DNA of 28,844 nucleotides from a virus: positions 1 to 28,844 of the IMG/VR virus record IMGVR_UViG_3300010885_036040, one strand, 5' to 3'. The translations under genes were made by a program, and so were the position numbers. Below, in pieces: positions 1-8,600 of the stretch (positions within the stretch are counted from its first letter, which is position 1; every line of letters starts with the position of its first letter). The notes below the pieces were generated by a model. The model worked only from the letters and a program-made list of their open reading frames with translations. It was not told where the DNA came from and made no database searches.

Positions 1-80
1 AAGACTTCTTTAGAAATGGGATCATAAATTTTTATATGGCCTTCGATGTTGATAAAGCCTCGATCTTTTAATGAATTCAT
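1..80 (-). CDS. Partial gene, N-terminus of a small conserved phage structural-region protein
   Basis: This is the beginning of a minus-strand gene that runs off the left edge. Reading from the ATG at 80-78 gives MNSLKDRGFINIEGHIKIYD, followed by PISKEV at the edge. The pattern of a short leader and then 'xxxxGHIKIxDPxSxEV' resembles, from memory, the start of small conserved proteins among the tail genes of marine T4-like phages; their function is not known to me. The same frame stays open upstream to a stop near 132-134 with codons that look coding, but it has no ATG there, only a CTG at 128-126. I therefore take the ATG at 80. No strong Shine-Dalgarno sequence is visible. A late-promoter-like GATAAATA lies 23 bases upstream of the start. 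Only 26 codons can be seen, so the assignment is tentative. Confidence 0.5.
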   Translation of the reverse strand, partial: MNSLKDRGFINIEGHIKIYDPISKEV

Positions 81-102
81 AATTTGTCTATATTCCGTAT
101 GG

Positions 103-110
103 TATTTATC
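103..110 (-). promoter_or_regulatory. Possible T4-type late promoter (GATAAATA) for the left-edge gene
   Basis: The minus strand reads GATAAATA, 7 of 8 bases of the T4 late promoter TATAAATA. It lies in the short gap after the tail-fibre stop codon and 22 bases before the probable ATG at 80. The position is right for a late promoter with a short leader. AT-rich DNA yields such octamers by chance, so this rests on location. Confidence 0.35.
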
Positions 111-138
111 AATATATTTACTGGGCAGTTATCATTCA

Positions 139-1482
139 TTAGAATACTACAATAATTTCACCTGTTGAGGTATTAAAGTACATAGGGCTAAATCCCGCCG
201 GAATTGTACCTTTAACAGACCTAACTGAGGTAACAACAAAACTGCTGCTGGTAATAGTGGCAAAATTGCTGTTACTATCTGCCGATTTGAACCTATGACT
301 ATCGCTGGAATAGATATTTTCTAAATTTTTGAGCTCTAATCGATTACTTTCAGTGATCGTACCGCTATTTATAGAGGTGAGTACTATTTTAGTTCCATGT
401 GCAACTGTGCTAAAATTGTCAAGTGCTCGGTAGGCTAGCTCTCCTCCATGCGACCCCGATGATGTAGTGCTTGATCCGTCATTTCCGTGGAATTCTAATC
501 TCCCCAATGTATCATTACGCACCACTGCTTGTCTTCTCGAGAAAGTTCCACTACCTCTATTACCAACCAAGGTTATTTTAGAAGAATCAGGTAAGCTCTC
601 ATTGTCAGGGGCAGTGTCTTCTCTAACCGTACCATATATGTTAAATTTTGAATTAACAAAATATAAATTTGTACTTCCGTAACCTAGATAGCTTGTTCCG
701 TCACTCTTACGTATGGTAGGAGTTTGTCCGCTAGCACCGCCACCAAACCCAAGATTACTACTGGCTATTGTGCTAGTACCATAAGTTGACCAATATTGAT
801 ATATGTGAGTTTGATTGTACCCTGTCCCAGGAGAGGCCAACGGAACGTTTGGAATTTGAGATCTTAAATACCACATTGTGCCAGCATTGGTTGCTGTGGT
901 GGTATTGCCAGACCAATTTTCAGCGGCGACAAAAATCAATTCTCCCGAATTGAAATCTCTGTTGCTAGACCATTTTGTACCATCATATCCACCGACCGAA
1001 AATCCTCCTAGTGTATCACCATTCAACGCCGCTGATGGAAATGCCGACGAACCCCTACTGTATTCAGCATGAAAATCAGGTCGACTAAAAGATGAATTTG
1101 GACTAGGAAAATTATCTCGATATCCTCTTAATATAATTGTTGCTCTTTCATTAGCTGTATAATTACTAACAAATAAATTGGCATCAAACGTGTTTAATGG
1201 TTGATTACCAACTGACAGCTGACTGACTACAGCTCCGGACACCAAAGACAGCGTAGTAGCCGAAATACTTGCGGCCACTATTTGATTAGTAGCGGTAATA
1301 TTGACAAAAGTAACTGAGCTGGTTGTAAACAACTGTTGGTCGGCTCTGGCAATCTCTGCTCGCAATTGTTGTAAAAAGTTATTGTAAGTTATTCTTTTAG
1401 TTAATTTATTGTCAACTATAATAAAGCTAGTAGTTGCATTAGTTGCACTACCGATAAATGGTAATTCAGTTACTTTTGTCAT
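139..1482 (-). CDS. Tail fibre protein
   Basis: A 447-residue protein with phage tail-fibre character. The N-terminal ~45 residues (LPFIG, then FIIVDNKLTKRITYNNFLQ) match the recurrent 'D-x-F-I-I-V-x-x-x-x-T-x-R-I-T-Y' opening of phage fibres, recalled as the virion-attachment segment. Residues about 45-100 are a Thr/Ser/Val/Ile-rich stretch of alternating hydrophobics, as expected for a beta-structured trimeric shaft. The rest is rich in Gly, Ser, Asn, Thr and aromatics (about 110-400), typical of distal fibre domains, and ends in TSTGEIIVVF. The start is well supported: AAGG lies 8 bases upstream of the ATG, inside the last codons of the preceding gene, and only 2 bases separate the genes. 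No fibre chaperone or intramolecular peptidase motif was recognised. Receptor binding is inferred from type and position. Confidence 0.72.
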   Translation of the reverse strand: MTKVTELPFIGSATNATTSFIIVDNKLTKRITYNNFLQQLRAEIARADQQLFTTSSVTFVNITATNQIVAASISATTLSLVSGAVVSQLSVGNQPLNTFDANLFVSNYTANERATIILRGYRDNFPSPNSSFSRPDFHAEYSRGSSAFPSAALNGDTLGGFSVGGYDGTKWSSNRDFNSGELIFVAAENWSGNTTTATNAGTMWYLRSQIPNVPLASPGTGYNQTHIYQYWSTYGTSTIASSNLGFGGGASGQTPTIRKSDGTSYLGYGSTNLYFVNSKFNIYGTVREDTAPDNESLPDSSKITLVGNRGSGTFSRRQAVVRNDTLGRLEFHGNDGSSTTSSGSHGGELAYRALDNFSTVAHGTKIVLTSINSGTITESNRLELKNLENIYSSDSHRFKSADSNSNFATITSSSFVVTSVRSVKGTIPAGFSPMYFNTSTGEIIVVF

Positions 1483-1484
1483 TT

Positions 1485-4010
1485 TTAGTACCTTGTTAAA
1501 GAAACTCCGTCATCATCCGTGAGAGGAATATTATTGCTATCTAGCAATCTAGGATCTCCACCATAGTAATATGTATCAGGTAGCTCTGCTCCCTCAGCTC
1601 TTAAAAATTGGGCTTGACGAACATTGCTGATCAGTAAGGATTCAGTTCCTGTCCAAACATAGCCTTTTTTCTGTATAATAGAAATTAATACACCAGATTC
1701 TATTCCGCCGTTAATATTTAATGTCAATGTCTGACTTGATGTAGTGATACTAAATTCGCTGGGCATAGTAATCAAATTGGTACCGGTCACTGATTCGTAC
1801 ATGTCCATCGAATGTTTACGCAGGGGTCTCCCTCCATAGTATACCAATACTTGATCAATAGCAGCAATTCCGCTAGTTAATGTTATACCATCACCAATTG
1901 TTGATGTACTAGTAGCTGTTATAATATAGGTAGTGGTATTTGTCGATGTAAAATGTTGAATATAGACAGTGTCTGAATAAGGGATAGTTTGCTGAATTCC
2001 TTGATCTATAACTTTAGTGGCCTCATCTGCATAAAATGCAGGCCCTGTTCCTAGTGTACCTCTTCTTAGATAAGTTAAAACATTCCCATCTATTTCATTA
2101 TATTCGATTCTTTCTCTGTCAATGAGCACAACACCTGGTATATTTCTATAAGCATTAAATGGAGATAGCCTACCATCTCCATCGTGAACCACTATCTTGG
2201 TGTCGGTATATTTTAAAGGTTCGGTTAAAAAAGTAGTATGATAGGCCGATAATCTTTTGTAATGCGATCTATCAAAAAAGTCATTAAAAACTCTAAACCC
2301 TAAAATTCTACCAGTATATTCTGGCATCATAATTGATGTGATCAATAATGTGCTATTGAGATCCTCTACTATAAAGTACTCGTCTAACTGAATTGTTCTT
2401 TGATCTTCTAATATTTCAAAATCATAACGATGTACCAAAGGGACTCCGTTAAGGTATACCCAAACATAATTTTCATTGATTACAGGCCTTAACAAAGTGA
2501 ATCTTTTTAAAGGAGTATATGAAAATTTTTCAGTCTGCATAAACATGGCATCGTGATTGCTAAACGTAGTAACCTTAATTGTAGTGTTAGAAACAGGAGT
2601 TACAAATTGCAAAATATTTCCACTGATCACATATTCATAATCTTCTAATCTAGTAATAGAAATATAAGTTCCGTTTGGAAACTGATTGGTAGTCAATATG
2701 ATATTATTATTGGGCAGATCGAAAGTAAAATCAAATCCTGACTGTAATCGAACTCCATTCGCATAGACCATGATTTGATTGGCAAGATAATAACTTGGAG
2801 TATGTCCAACTTTGTTGTCAATTGCAAAAACAGTGGCATTGTTAGCGATAGTATAGTTACTGACAGGAGGTGGAGTTTTTCTTGTGCGAACAGTACCCGT
2901 TGAACCAAATCCAGTTTCAACTATGGCCTTATCGCTAAGAGGTCCCCAATCACCCGGAGGGTATGTCAAAACAAATGAAGATGCTGCTGTTGTTACAGAA
3001 AAATATTCTTCATTCATCCTATTGAATTTTATATAAGGGGTGTCAAAGAACCATGCTTCAATGGTATTAGAATCATAGGGTAAATTGTATAACCTAACAC
3101 TGGCTCGTTTATTATCTGTAAAATCAGGTTGAACCATATAACCGTAATTACTTGTGTTAGTTATTTGACTAACTTCTTGCCCATTAACCAGCACGTACAC
3201 CGCACGTACATCTGCGTAACTCATAAGACTATCCACAATACCCGTGGACGTATTTTCTACAGATAATACATTACTATCTACTAACCCACTTCCCCCAATT
3301 CTTACCACAGTATATCCTGCACGACCGCTAATAGTCTGCGGAGGAAGAATTAGTCTATCACCTTCTATAAAAAATTGATTGCCTGTCAATGACCCTAAAG
3401 ATGTAGACCTTTGAAATATTGTGTTGTTATAATAGACCATGATGCCTGCATCAGCCTCTGGCAATATAGAAAGATACGCAGATGTTGTGGTCCCTGCAAC
3501 CACCGGGAACGAACCAGTTATTATTGTACCGTATGACTGGCTGTCTTTGGTGTATACGTTTATGCCTAGACTGTCTAGAGTATGACCGGGAACAAATTCT
3601 TCAGGAGCATAGCTGACATTAGGTGACATAAATTGATCACCATCTATGATCAAATCTTCTGGGGCATATCCCAAGGCTCCGACAAAGTTTCCAGAACTAT
3701 CCCAATTTCCACCTGATATAGCAGTATCTAATCCGGCGGCGTCAAAATCATATTTCCAAAATTCAACCGCAGGATCGCCATAGATAGTAGCGGTGATAGC
3801 ATAACATGTAGAACTATTTGTTACATTTTTGATGTTTATGGTTGCTCGACCCACGGTGTCTGCTACTAGTTCATAATAGATTGTAGTAGTAGTAGCTGTG
3901 GTAATTGTGACATTATTGACTATAACTATAGCCTTAGTAACATCTGTAAAAGGACTATCTGTAATTAACGTTACAGATTGTGCTGTAGATATATTATCAA
4001 TAGTGTTCAT
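1485..4010 (-). CDS. Mosaic baseplate-periphery / fibre-type structural protein
   Basis: An 841-residue virion protein built of several beta modules. Residues 1-78 form a Thr/Val-rich Ig-like segment. Residues 112-155 hold APEDLIIDGDQF and then PEEFVPGHTLDSLGINVYT, a signature I recall from large structural proteins of T4-like aquatic phages. Residues about 412-450, 515-550 and 720-750 are three copies of a 'V-x-V/L-Y-x-N/G-G-x-x-L' unit (IMVYANGVRL, VWVYLNGVPL, VLVYYGGRPL), each followed by a Phe/Tyr-rich strand; such units recur in phage fibre and baseplate proteins. Residues 625-655 (VVLIDRERIEYNEI then YLRRGTLGT) form another known phage-tail motif. The C-terminus is short and acidic. The gene starts 6 bases after the preceding stop with no Shine-Dalgarno sequence, so translational coupling is likely. 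Function is inferred as a connector between baseplate and fibres; it is not a confident match to any T4 gene product. Confidence 0.66.
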   Translation of the reverse strand: MNTIDNISTAQSVTLITDSPFTDVTKAIVIVNNVTITTATTTTIYYELVADTVGRATINIKNVTNSSTCYAITATIYGDPAVEFWKYDFDAAGLDTAISGGNWDSSGNFVGALGYAPEDLIIDGDQFMSPNVSYAPEEFVPGHTLDSLGINVYTKDSQSYGTIITGSFPVVAGTTTSAYLSILPEADAGIMVYYNNTIFQRSTSLGSLTGNQFFIEGDRLILPPQTISGRAGYTVVRIGGSGLVDSNVLSVENTSTGIVDSLMSYADVRAVYVLVNGQEVSQITNTSNYGYMVQPDFTDNKRASVRLYNLPYDSNTIEAWFFDTPYIKFNRMNEEYFSVTTAASSFVLTYPPGDWGPLSDKAIVETGFGSTGTVRTRKTPPPVSNYTIANNATVFAIDNKVGHTPSYYLANQIMVYANGVRLQSGFDFTFDLPNNNIILTTNQFPNGTYISITRLEDYEYVISGNILQFVTPVSNTTIKVTTFSNHDAMFMQTEKFSYTPLKRFTLLRPVINENYVWVYLNGVPLVHRYDFEILEDQRTIQLDEYFIVEDLNSTLLITSIMMPEYTGRILGFRVFNDFFDRSHYKRLSAYHTTFLTEPLKYTDTKIVVHDGDGRLSPFNAYRNIPGVVLIDRERIEYNEIDGNVLTYLRRGTLGTGPAFYADEATKVIDQGIQQTIPYSDTVYIQHFTSTNTTTYIITATSTSTIGDGITLTSGIAAIDQVLVYYGGRPLRKHSMDMYESVTGTNLITMPSEFSITTSSQTLTLNINGGIESGVLISIIQKKGYVWTGTESLLISNVRQAQFLRAEGAELPDTYYYGGDPRLLDSNNIPLTDDDGVSLTRY

Positions 4011-4016
4011 ATTAGG

Positions 4017-5597
4017 TTATGCATAAGAATTATTGGAGTACATGTAACATTGATAAGAGCCAGATGCTAGTATAACTCCGGTCGTAGTATTCGAAACTTC
4101 TATGGTTAAATTACATAGAGCAGAAGAATCATCTCCTGACGAAGGATCATATATGCCATATAGACGCCATCCTGATTTTCCAAACCCATTAACATAATTA
4201 GTTGCGGTAGTTACAGTTACCCAACTACCTTGCACCGAACTATAACCATAAGTAGCAAAATAGCTGTTATCAAGTGCGGTGGCAAATCCTGGCCCTGTAA
4301 ATGCAGCATCACCTAACCAAGCGGTTAATGGATTAATTGTAGCCCTTACATAGTATCCGGTACTGCTGACCGGGGTACCTCCGATTAACGGTTCTGTGGC
4401 CCATCTTTGATTGCTAGCAGGAGCTGGATATACATCAATTCCAGAACCTGCTTGACTTGATAGTGAACTAATATCAAAATTGAATCCGCCAGCAGAAGTT
4501 ATCTGCACCATAGTGTATGAAGGTTTTGATCTACCATTGAGAGAGGTTATGCTAGATCCAGGTTGTCCAAAGTTTGAAACAATTGATATACCGGCACCTG
4601 CAGGATTTGTGTTACTGAAAAGAAGAAAAACAGCACCATCACCACCACCTTGAGGCAAATGTATATCTAAATTATCACCAAAATTGCTGTCATGGCTATT
4701 GCCGCCGGTACCTGTGGTAATTCCTGAAATAGCCCCACCGTATGCGGCTCTATAACTGTTTCTTTCAAAGGTAGGCCTAGTTACATCCTCGCCCTTGGCT
4801 CCATTTTGTGACGATCCGGTACCGGAGGTAGATCCTCCCGATCCGCCAGTGATGTTATATCGTGCATCACTGGTATTGCCACTGCCGCCGCCGCCTCCAG
4901 TAGCAAATGATGAATAGTAGTAACCCGAAGTAGTCCAAAAAACAAAGGAGGTACCGCCGGTTCCTCCGGCCTTAGTACCTGTCCTGGTTTTGCCCTCTAT
5001 TCCAGGATAAGCATAACCATTAAAACTTACACTAGCAGGCAGACCTCCTGCTCCGACAACAATCTCTAGACTTCCTGTGTTGTTGAAATCTAAATAACTG
5101 ACAGTATAGGCACCAGATCCGCCGCCGCCTCCTGCCCAATTGTCTCCCCCACCATCATTGCCGCCTCCTCCTCCACCAGCTCCAATTATTGTTGCGGTGG
5201 CATATCGATAAGGTGGTACAAGATAATAGGTACCTGGGATTGTATAAGAATAAAATGTAGCGGTAGTAGGAATTATTAAATCTGTGGATGTTGTTACAAC
5301 ATCAGTTACAGTGATAGTGGCCGAAGTACCACTTGATCCGTTGATAACTATAGTACTGGCCAATGTTGAAGCGATTGTTACACCGGTATTTGTAGTATGA
5401 TTAACTGTGAAAGTTTGACTGAGTGGGTAATTTAGACTGTAGGATAGGGTGGCTATTGAACCTGTAAATGCAGCACTTCCACCTAGATTTGTCAAATCAG
5501 CAACGTGAGAAATACCACTAGGCGTATTAAATGTAATGCCAGTTATGGTAACAGGATTGTCACCTATGTTAGATATTGTAAAGGTTGCTGTTGACAT
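4017..5597 (-). CDS. Glycine-rich tail adhesin with Ig-like N-terminus
   Basis: A 526-residue protein of three parts. Residues 1-85 (FTISNIGDNPVTITGITF and following) look like an Ig-like/ASPM-SPD-2-Hydin-type beta domain. Residues about 108-345 are a glycine-rich domain with runs such as GAGGGGGGNDGGGDNWAGGG, AGGTGGTSF and ATGGGGGSG, opening with a YTIPGTYYLVPPYRYATATI strand; glycine-rich phage adhesins use such polyglycine loops to bind receptors. Residues about 375-526 form a distinct aromatic- and Ser-rich domain ending in ASGSYQCYMYSNNSYA. The glycine runs use GGC/GGA/GGT codons and create local GC-rich patches in AT-rich surroundings. A CATAAATA motif ends 5 bases before the ATG and there is no Shine-Dalgarno sequence. 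The adhesin role is inferred from composition and position. Confidence 0.66.
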   Translation of the reverse strand: MSTATFTISNIGDNPVTITGITFNTPSGISHVADLTNLGGSAAFTGSIATLSYSLNYPLSQTFTVNHTTNTGVTIASTLASTIVINGSSGTSATITVTDVVTTSTDLIIPTTATFYSYTIPGTYYLVPPYRYATATIIGAGGGGGGNDGGGDNWAGGGGGSGAYTVSYLDFNNTGSLEIVVGAGGLPASVSFNGYAYPGIEGKTRTGTKAGGTGGTSFVFWTTSGYYYSSFATGGGGGSGNTSDARYNITGGSGGSTSGTGSSQNGAKGEDVTRPTFERNSYRAAYGGAISGITTGTGGNSHDSNFGDNLDIHLPQGGGDGAVFLLFSNTNPAGAGISIVSNFGQPGSSITSLNGRSKPSYTMVQITSAGGFNFDISSLSSQAGSGIDVYPAPASNQRWATEPLIGGTPVSSTGYYVRATINPLTAWLGDAAFTGPGFATALDNSYFATYGYSSVQGSWVTVTTATNYVNGFGKSGWRLYGIYDPSSGDDSSALCNLTIEVSNTTTGVILASGSYQCYMYSNNSYA

Positions 5598-5602
5598 GCT
5601 AA

Positions 5603-5610
5603 TATTTATG
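5603..5610 (-). promoter_or_regulatory. Possible T4-type late promoter (CATAAATA) before the glycine-rich adhesin
   Basis: The minus strand reads CATAAATA, 7 of 8 bases of the T4 late consensus, in the 29-base gap between the giant gene and the adhesin. Only five bases (TTAGC) separate it from the ATG at 5597, so a transcript starting at the usual distance would be nearly leaderless. No Shine-Dalgarno sequence precedes this gene, which fits that reading, but chance is possible. Confidence 0.4.
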
Positions 5611-5626
5611 AGGTGCTAGATGACCT

Positions 5627-8600
5627 TTATATTTCCCCTATATCTATACCAAAGTACGACGATGTGCTAGTAGTAGCTGTTCCTGTAGGTCCTATAGATA
5701 CTGTTGTTGCTAGTGCTACATAATCTCCTGAGGTCGCTCCAGAGGATAGTTCAACACGAATAGTCCTCTGTGTTCCTAAATTGACCCAGCCTGTAGAATT
5801 TCCACTAGTAGGAGATTCAAAGTTACCTAACACATAATAGTCGGTTCTAGCGGCCGAACTTCTTTGAACCCCATCACCAATTCTCATGTCTACTTTGATA
5901 TCATAATTGGTACCGGTGTTAGTAAATGTACTAACATATCGAGTTACATAACCGTACAACGGACTGTCTGGACTAGAATAGGCAACAGATATCGTGCCGT
6001 TTGTATTGAATTGGAATTCGGCATAACTAGCCGGCACAGCATTCATTTGGTTAGAACTCCAGTAAGAGAAAGTATTAACGTAGGCTGTTCCGCCTGCAAA
6101 TGCTGCAACCTCGATACCGCCACCTCCGCCACCTCCTTGACTTGTATCATTAATTGTCACCGAGGTGCTAGTTGACACAATAGATCCTGAAGTACTCAAA
6201 GTTCTAAGGTAAACTACAAATGTCTCAAAACCTTCTGTTGTAGTATCAGCGGTAGGAGATACTGTAAACGATCCAGTGTTATTGTTAACAGTAAACGAAC
6301 CGTATGATGCAGAAAAGTCAGTGGCCGTAGTGCTAACATTTCCTATGGTCCAATATACTGTAGTTCCATTTGAAACATTAGCCGTAATAATATTAAATGT
6401 GCCACTACCACCTTCATTAATGCTCGATGGGATAGTTCCAAAAGAATAATACGGTACTCCTAAATACCATGTGTATTCAGACGGTGCTACTGAAATTGCA
6501 TACGTACCAGCAGTAAGTGTTGATGCTGGAACTGGGCAATAACCTGCATTAAAACTATACTTGCCTAACAATTTTGTTTGAGCATACACCGGAGATATTA
6601 TACTATAGGCCCTAACAGTAGCGGTTGTAATAGTAGCTAGAGTGTTGCCTAATACTTGATATGCTGTAACACCAAGTATACTGTTACTGTAAATAGTATC
6701 AATTGTATATTCACCGTCATATCCACTGGTGGTTATTCCAGATATCAACACCCTATCACCTACTCTATAGTCACCGTGAAATTCTGTCAAAGTTTCTATG
6801 GTCATAGCGGAACCAACAGTAGTAGCAGTTGATCTGGCTCTCAAAATATTATACTGGGGAGCACTGATCTGAATAGAACGGGTTGCAGTACTAACAGAAA
6901 CAACCACCGTGTCTGTTCTTACTCGTAAGGTAGATGAATTTAAGAAATTTATCACCTGCCCTGGAATAATACCAGTAGTGGTACTTAAAAATAGTGTTGT
7001 AGTACTGGTGGAAACATTAGAAACTATCTTAGCCTTGGCATAATAGTCAACAAAATCATCCCAACCACCTCCGCCATAATTTCCATATTCATTGCCCAAT
7101 GGTGTAGAATAATTAAATCTCAACCCCTGAATAGCCGTTCCAGGATATTCAAATCCAGTCATCAACAATGGATAATATTTGCCCGGCATTGTTGAGCTAG
7201 GATTATAGTAAGTATCTATTCTATCTACTGCATTGAACAAACTGATATTTTTGCTATAGGTAATTTTGAAAATTTGATTTTCTTTAGGTAGCGTGTCAAG
7301 GAATACAAATTTAGAATATTTGTTGGAATTGCTATTTCCGCTTTTAGAAAATTGAACAATCTTATAATTGGCGGCCAGTACCAATTTTTTATCAAGTGTA
7401 GGGAATATTTTTAACTTGTCAGGGTCTGCCATCCACTCTAATTCAAATTCAGTTGTCTTTCCGTCACAGGTAAATGTTTCAGTTACCTCGATATTGCCTA
7501 TCTCAGAATCTACACTATATCTATCGAATTTCATTCCTACAATATTTTTACGCACAACAGTGTTAGAAAGCACAGCTGAAGCAGTGGCGTTAGCAGTAAC
7601 ATAAGGCCCACCTCCTGTAATGGTTATCTGTGGTGACCATCTAAAATTAACTCCTGGATACGTAACTACAATTCGGTATACTCCCCCGTTTCGAATATAG
7701 GCCTTAGCTGTGGCATTAATATCAGGGCCGCCACTACCAATATTAACTGTCGGGGCTTGAGTATATCCGCTACCTGGATCGGCGACCAATATATCTTCTA
7801 AGGTATAGGTATAATTGTCAGCCCATGATTTCCACGGATATTGATCTAACGGTGTACTAGTTAATGTTGCAGTATTGATTGCGTTGGCTTGTAACTCTGC
7901 TACATTAAAAGCCTCAGTTTCCACATTGTAATAGGGAGGCAAATCAAAATCAGTTGAGTTAATTCTGGCGTTTTCTAAATTACTGTAGGCAGCAACAAAG
8001 TCTCTAATCTGTGAGTGATAGGGTTTTATCTCTTTGATAAATTCTTCATAATATTGGCTAGTGTCTAGACTATAGGCCACTGGTTGACTTAATATGTCAG
8101 TGGTATTTTTGACGCCAATAAAGCTGGTCTTAAAGGCCCAATCTAATAATTTTTGTTCAGTTAGTGCATATCGCAGAGCCTTAAAGAAAAATAAATTCCA
8201 ATTGGCCTTAAGATCATTAACAAATATATCATCCTTTAAGGCATTTAGAATATAATATAATTCTAAATCAGGTACCTGATCAAATAGAGCTTCATCTAAT
8301 GGAGCAGCATCGTAAGAATAATTTACAGTACTATAATCCCATATACTGCTCTTGATTTGAACAGTTCCATTTTCACTAAAAATGATGTTGTAATAGTCAG
8401 TAAAATTTCCTAATTGCTGACTTATTCTTTCCAATATAGCGGATCTGGTGTCTCCGATATTTTTAATTTTAACATAATCACCAGGCTGAGGATCAATTAT
8501 GGAATTTAATTCATATACATCATCTACGATATATTTTATAGATTTATATTGATTATATTCTTTAGAGGTCCAATTTACATAATTCCAAAATAATGGAGTG

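Noticed and set aside
366-373. Exact TATAAATA on the minus strand inside the tail-fibre gene
   Set aside because: It lies within coding sequence, about 290 bases before the next gene, and a few such octamers are expected by chance in AT-rich DNA of this length.
139-5597. Diversity-generating retroelement acting on a fibre or adhesin gene
   Set aside because: No reverse transcriptase and no near-identical template/variable repeat pair was recognised in the window.
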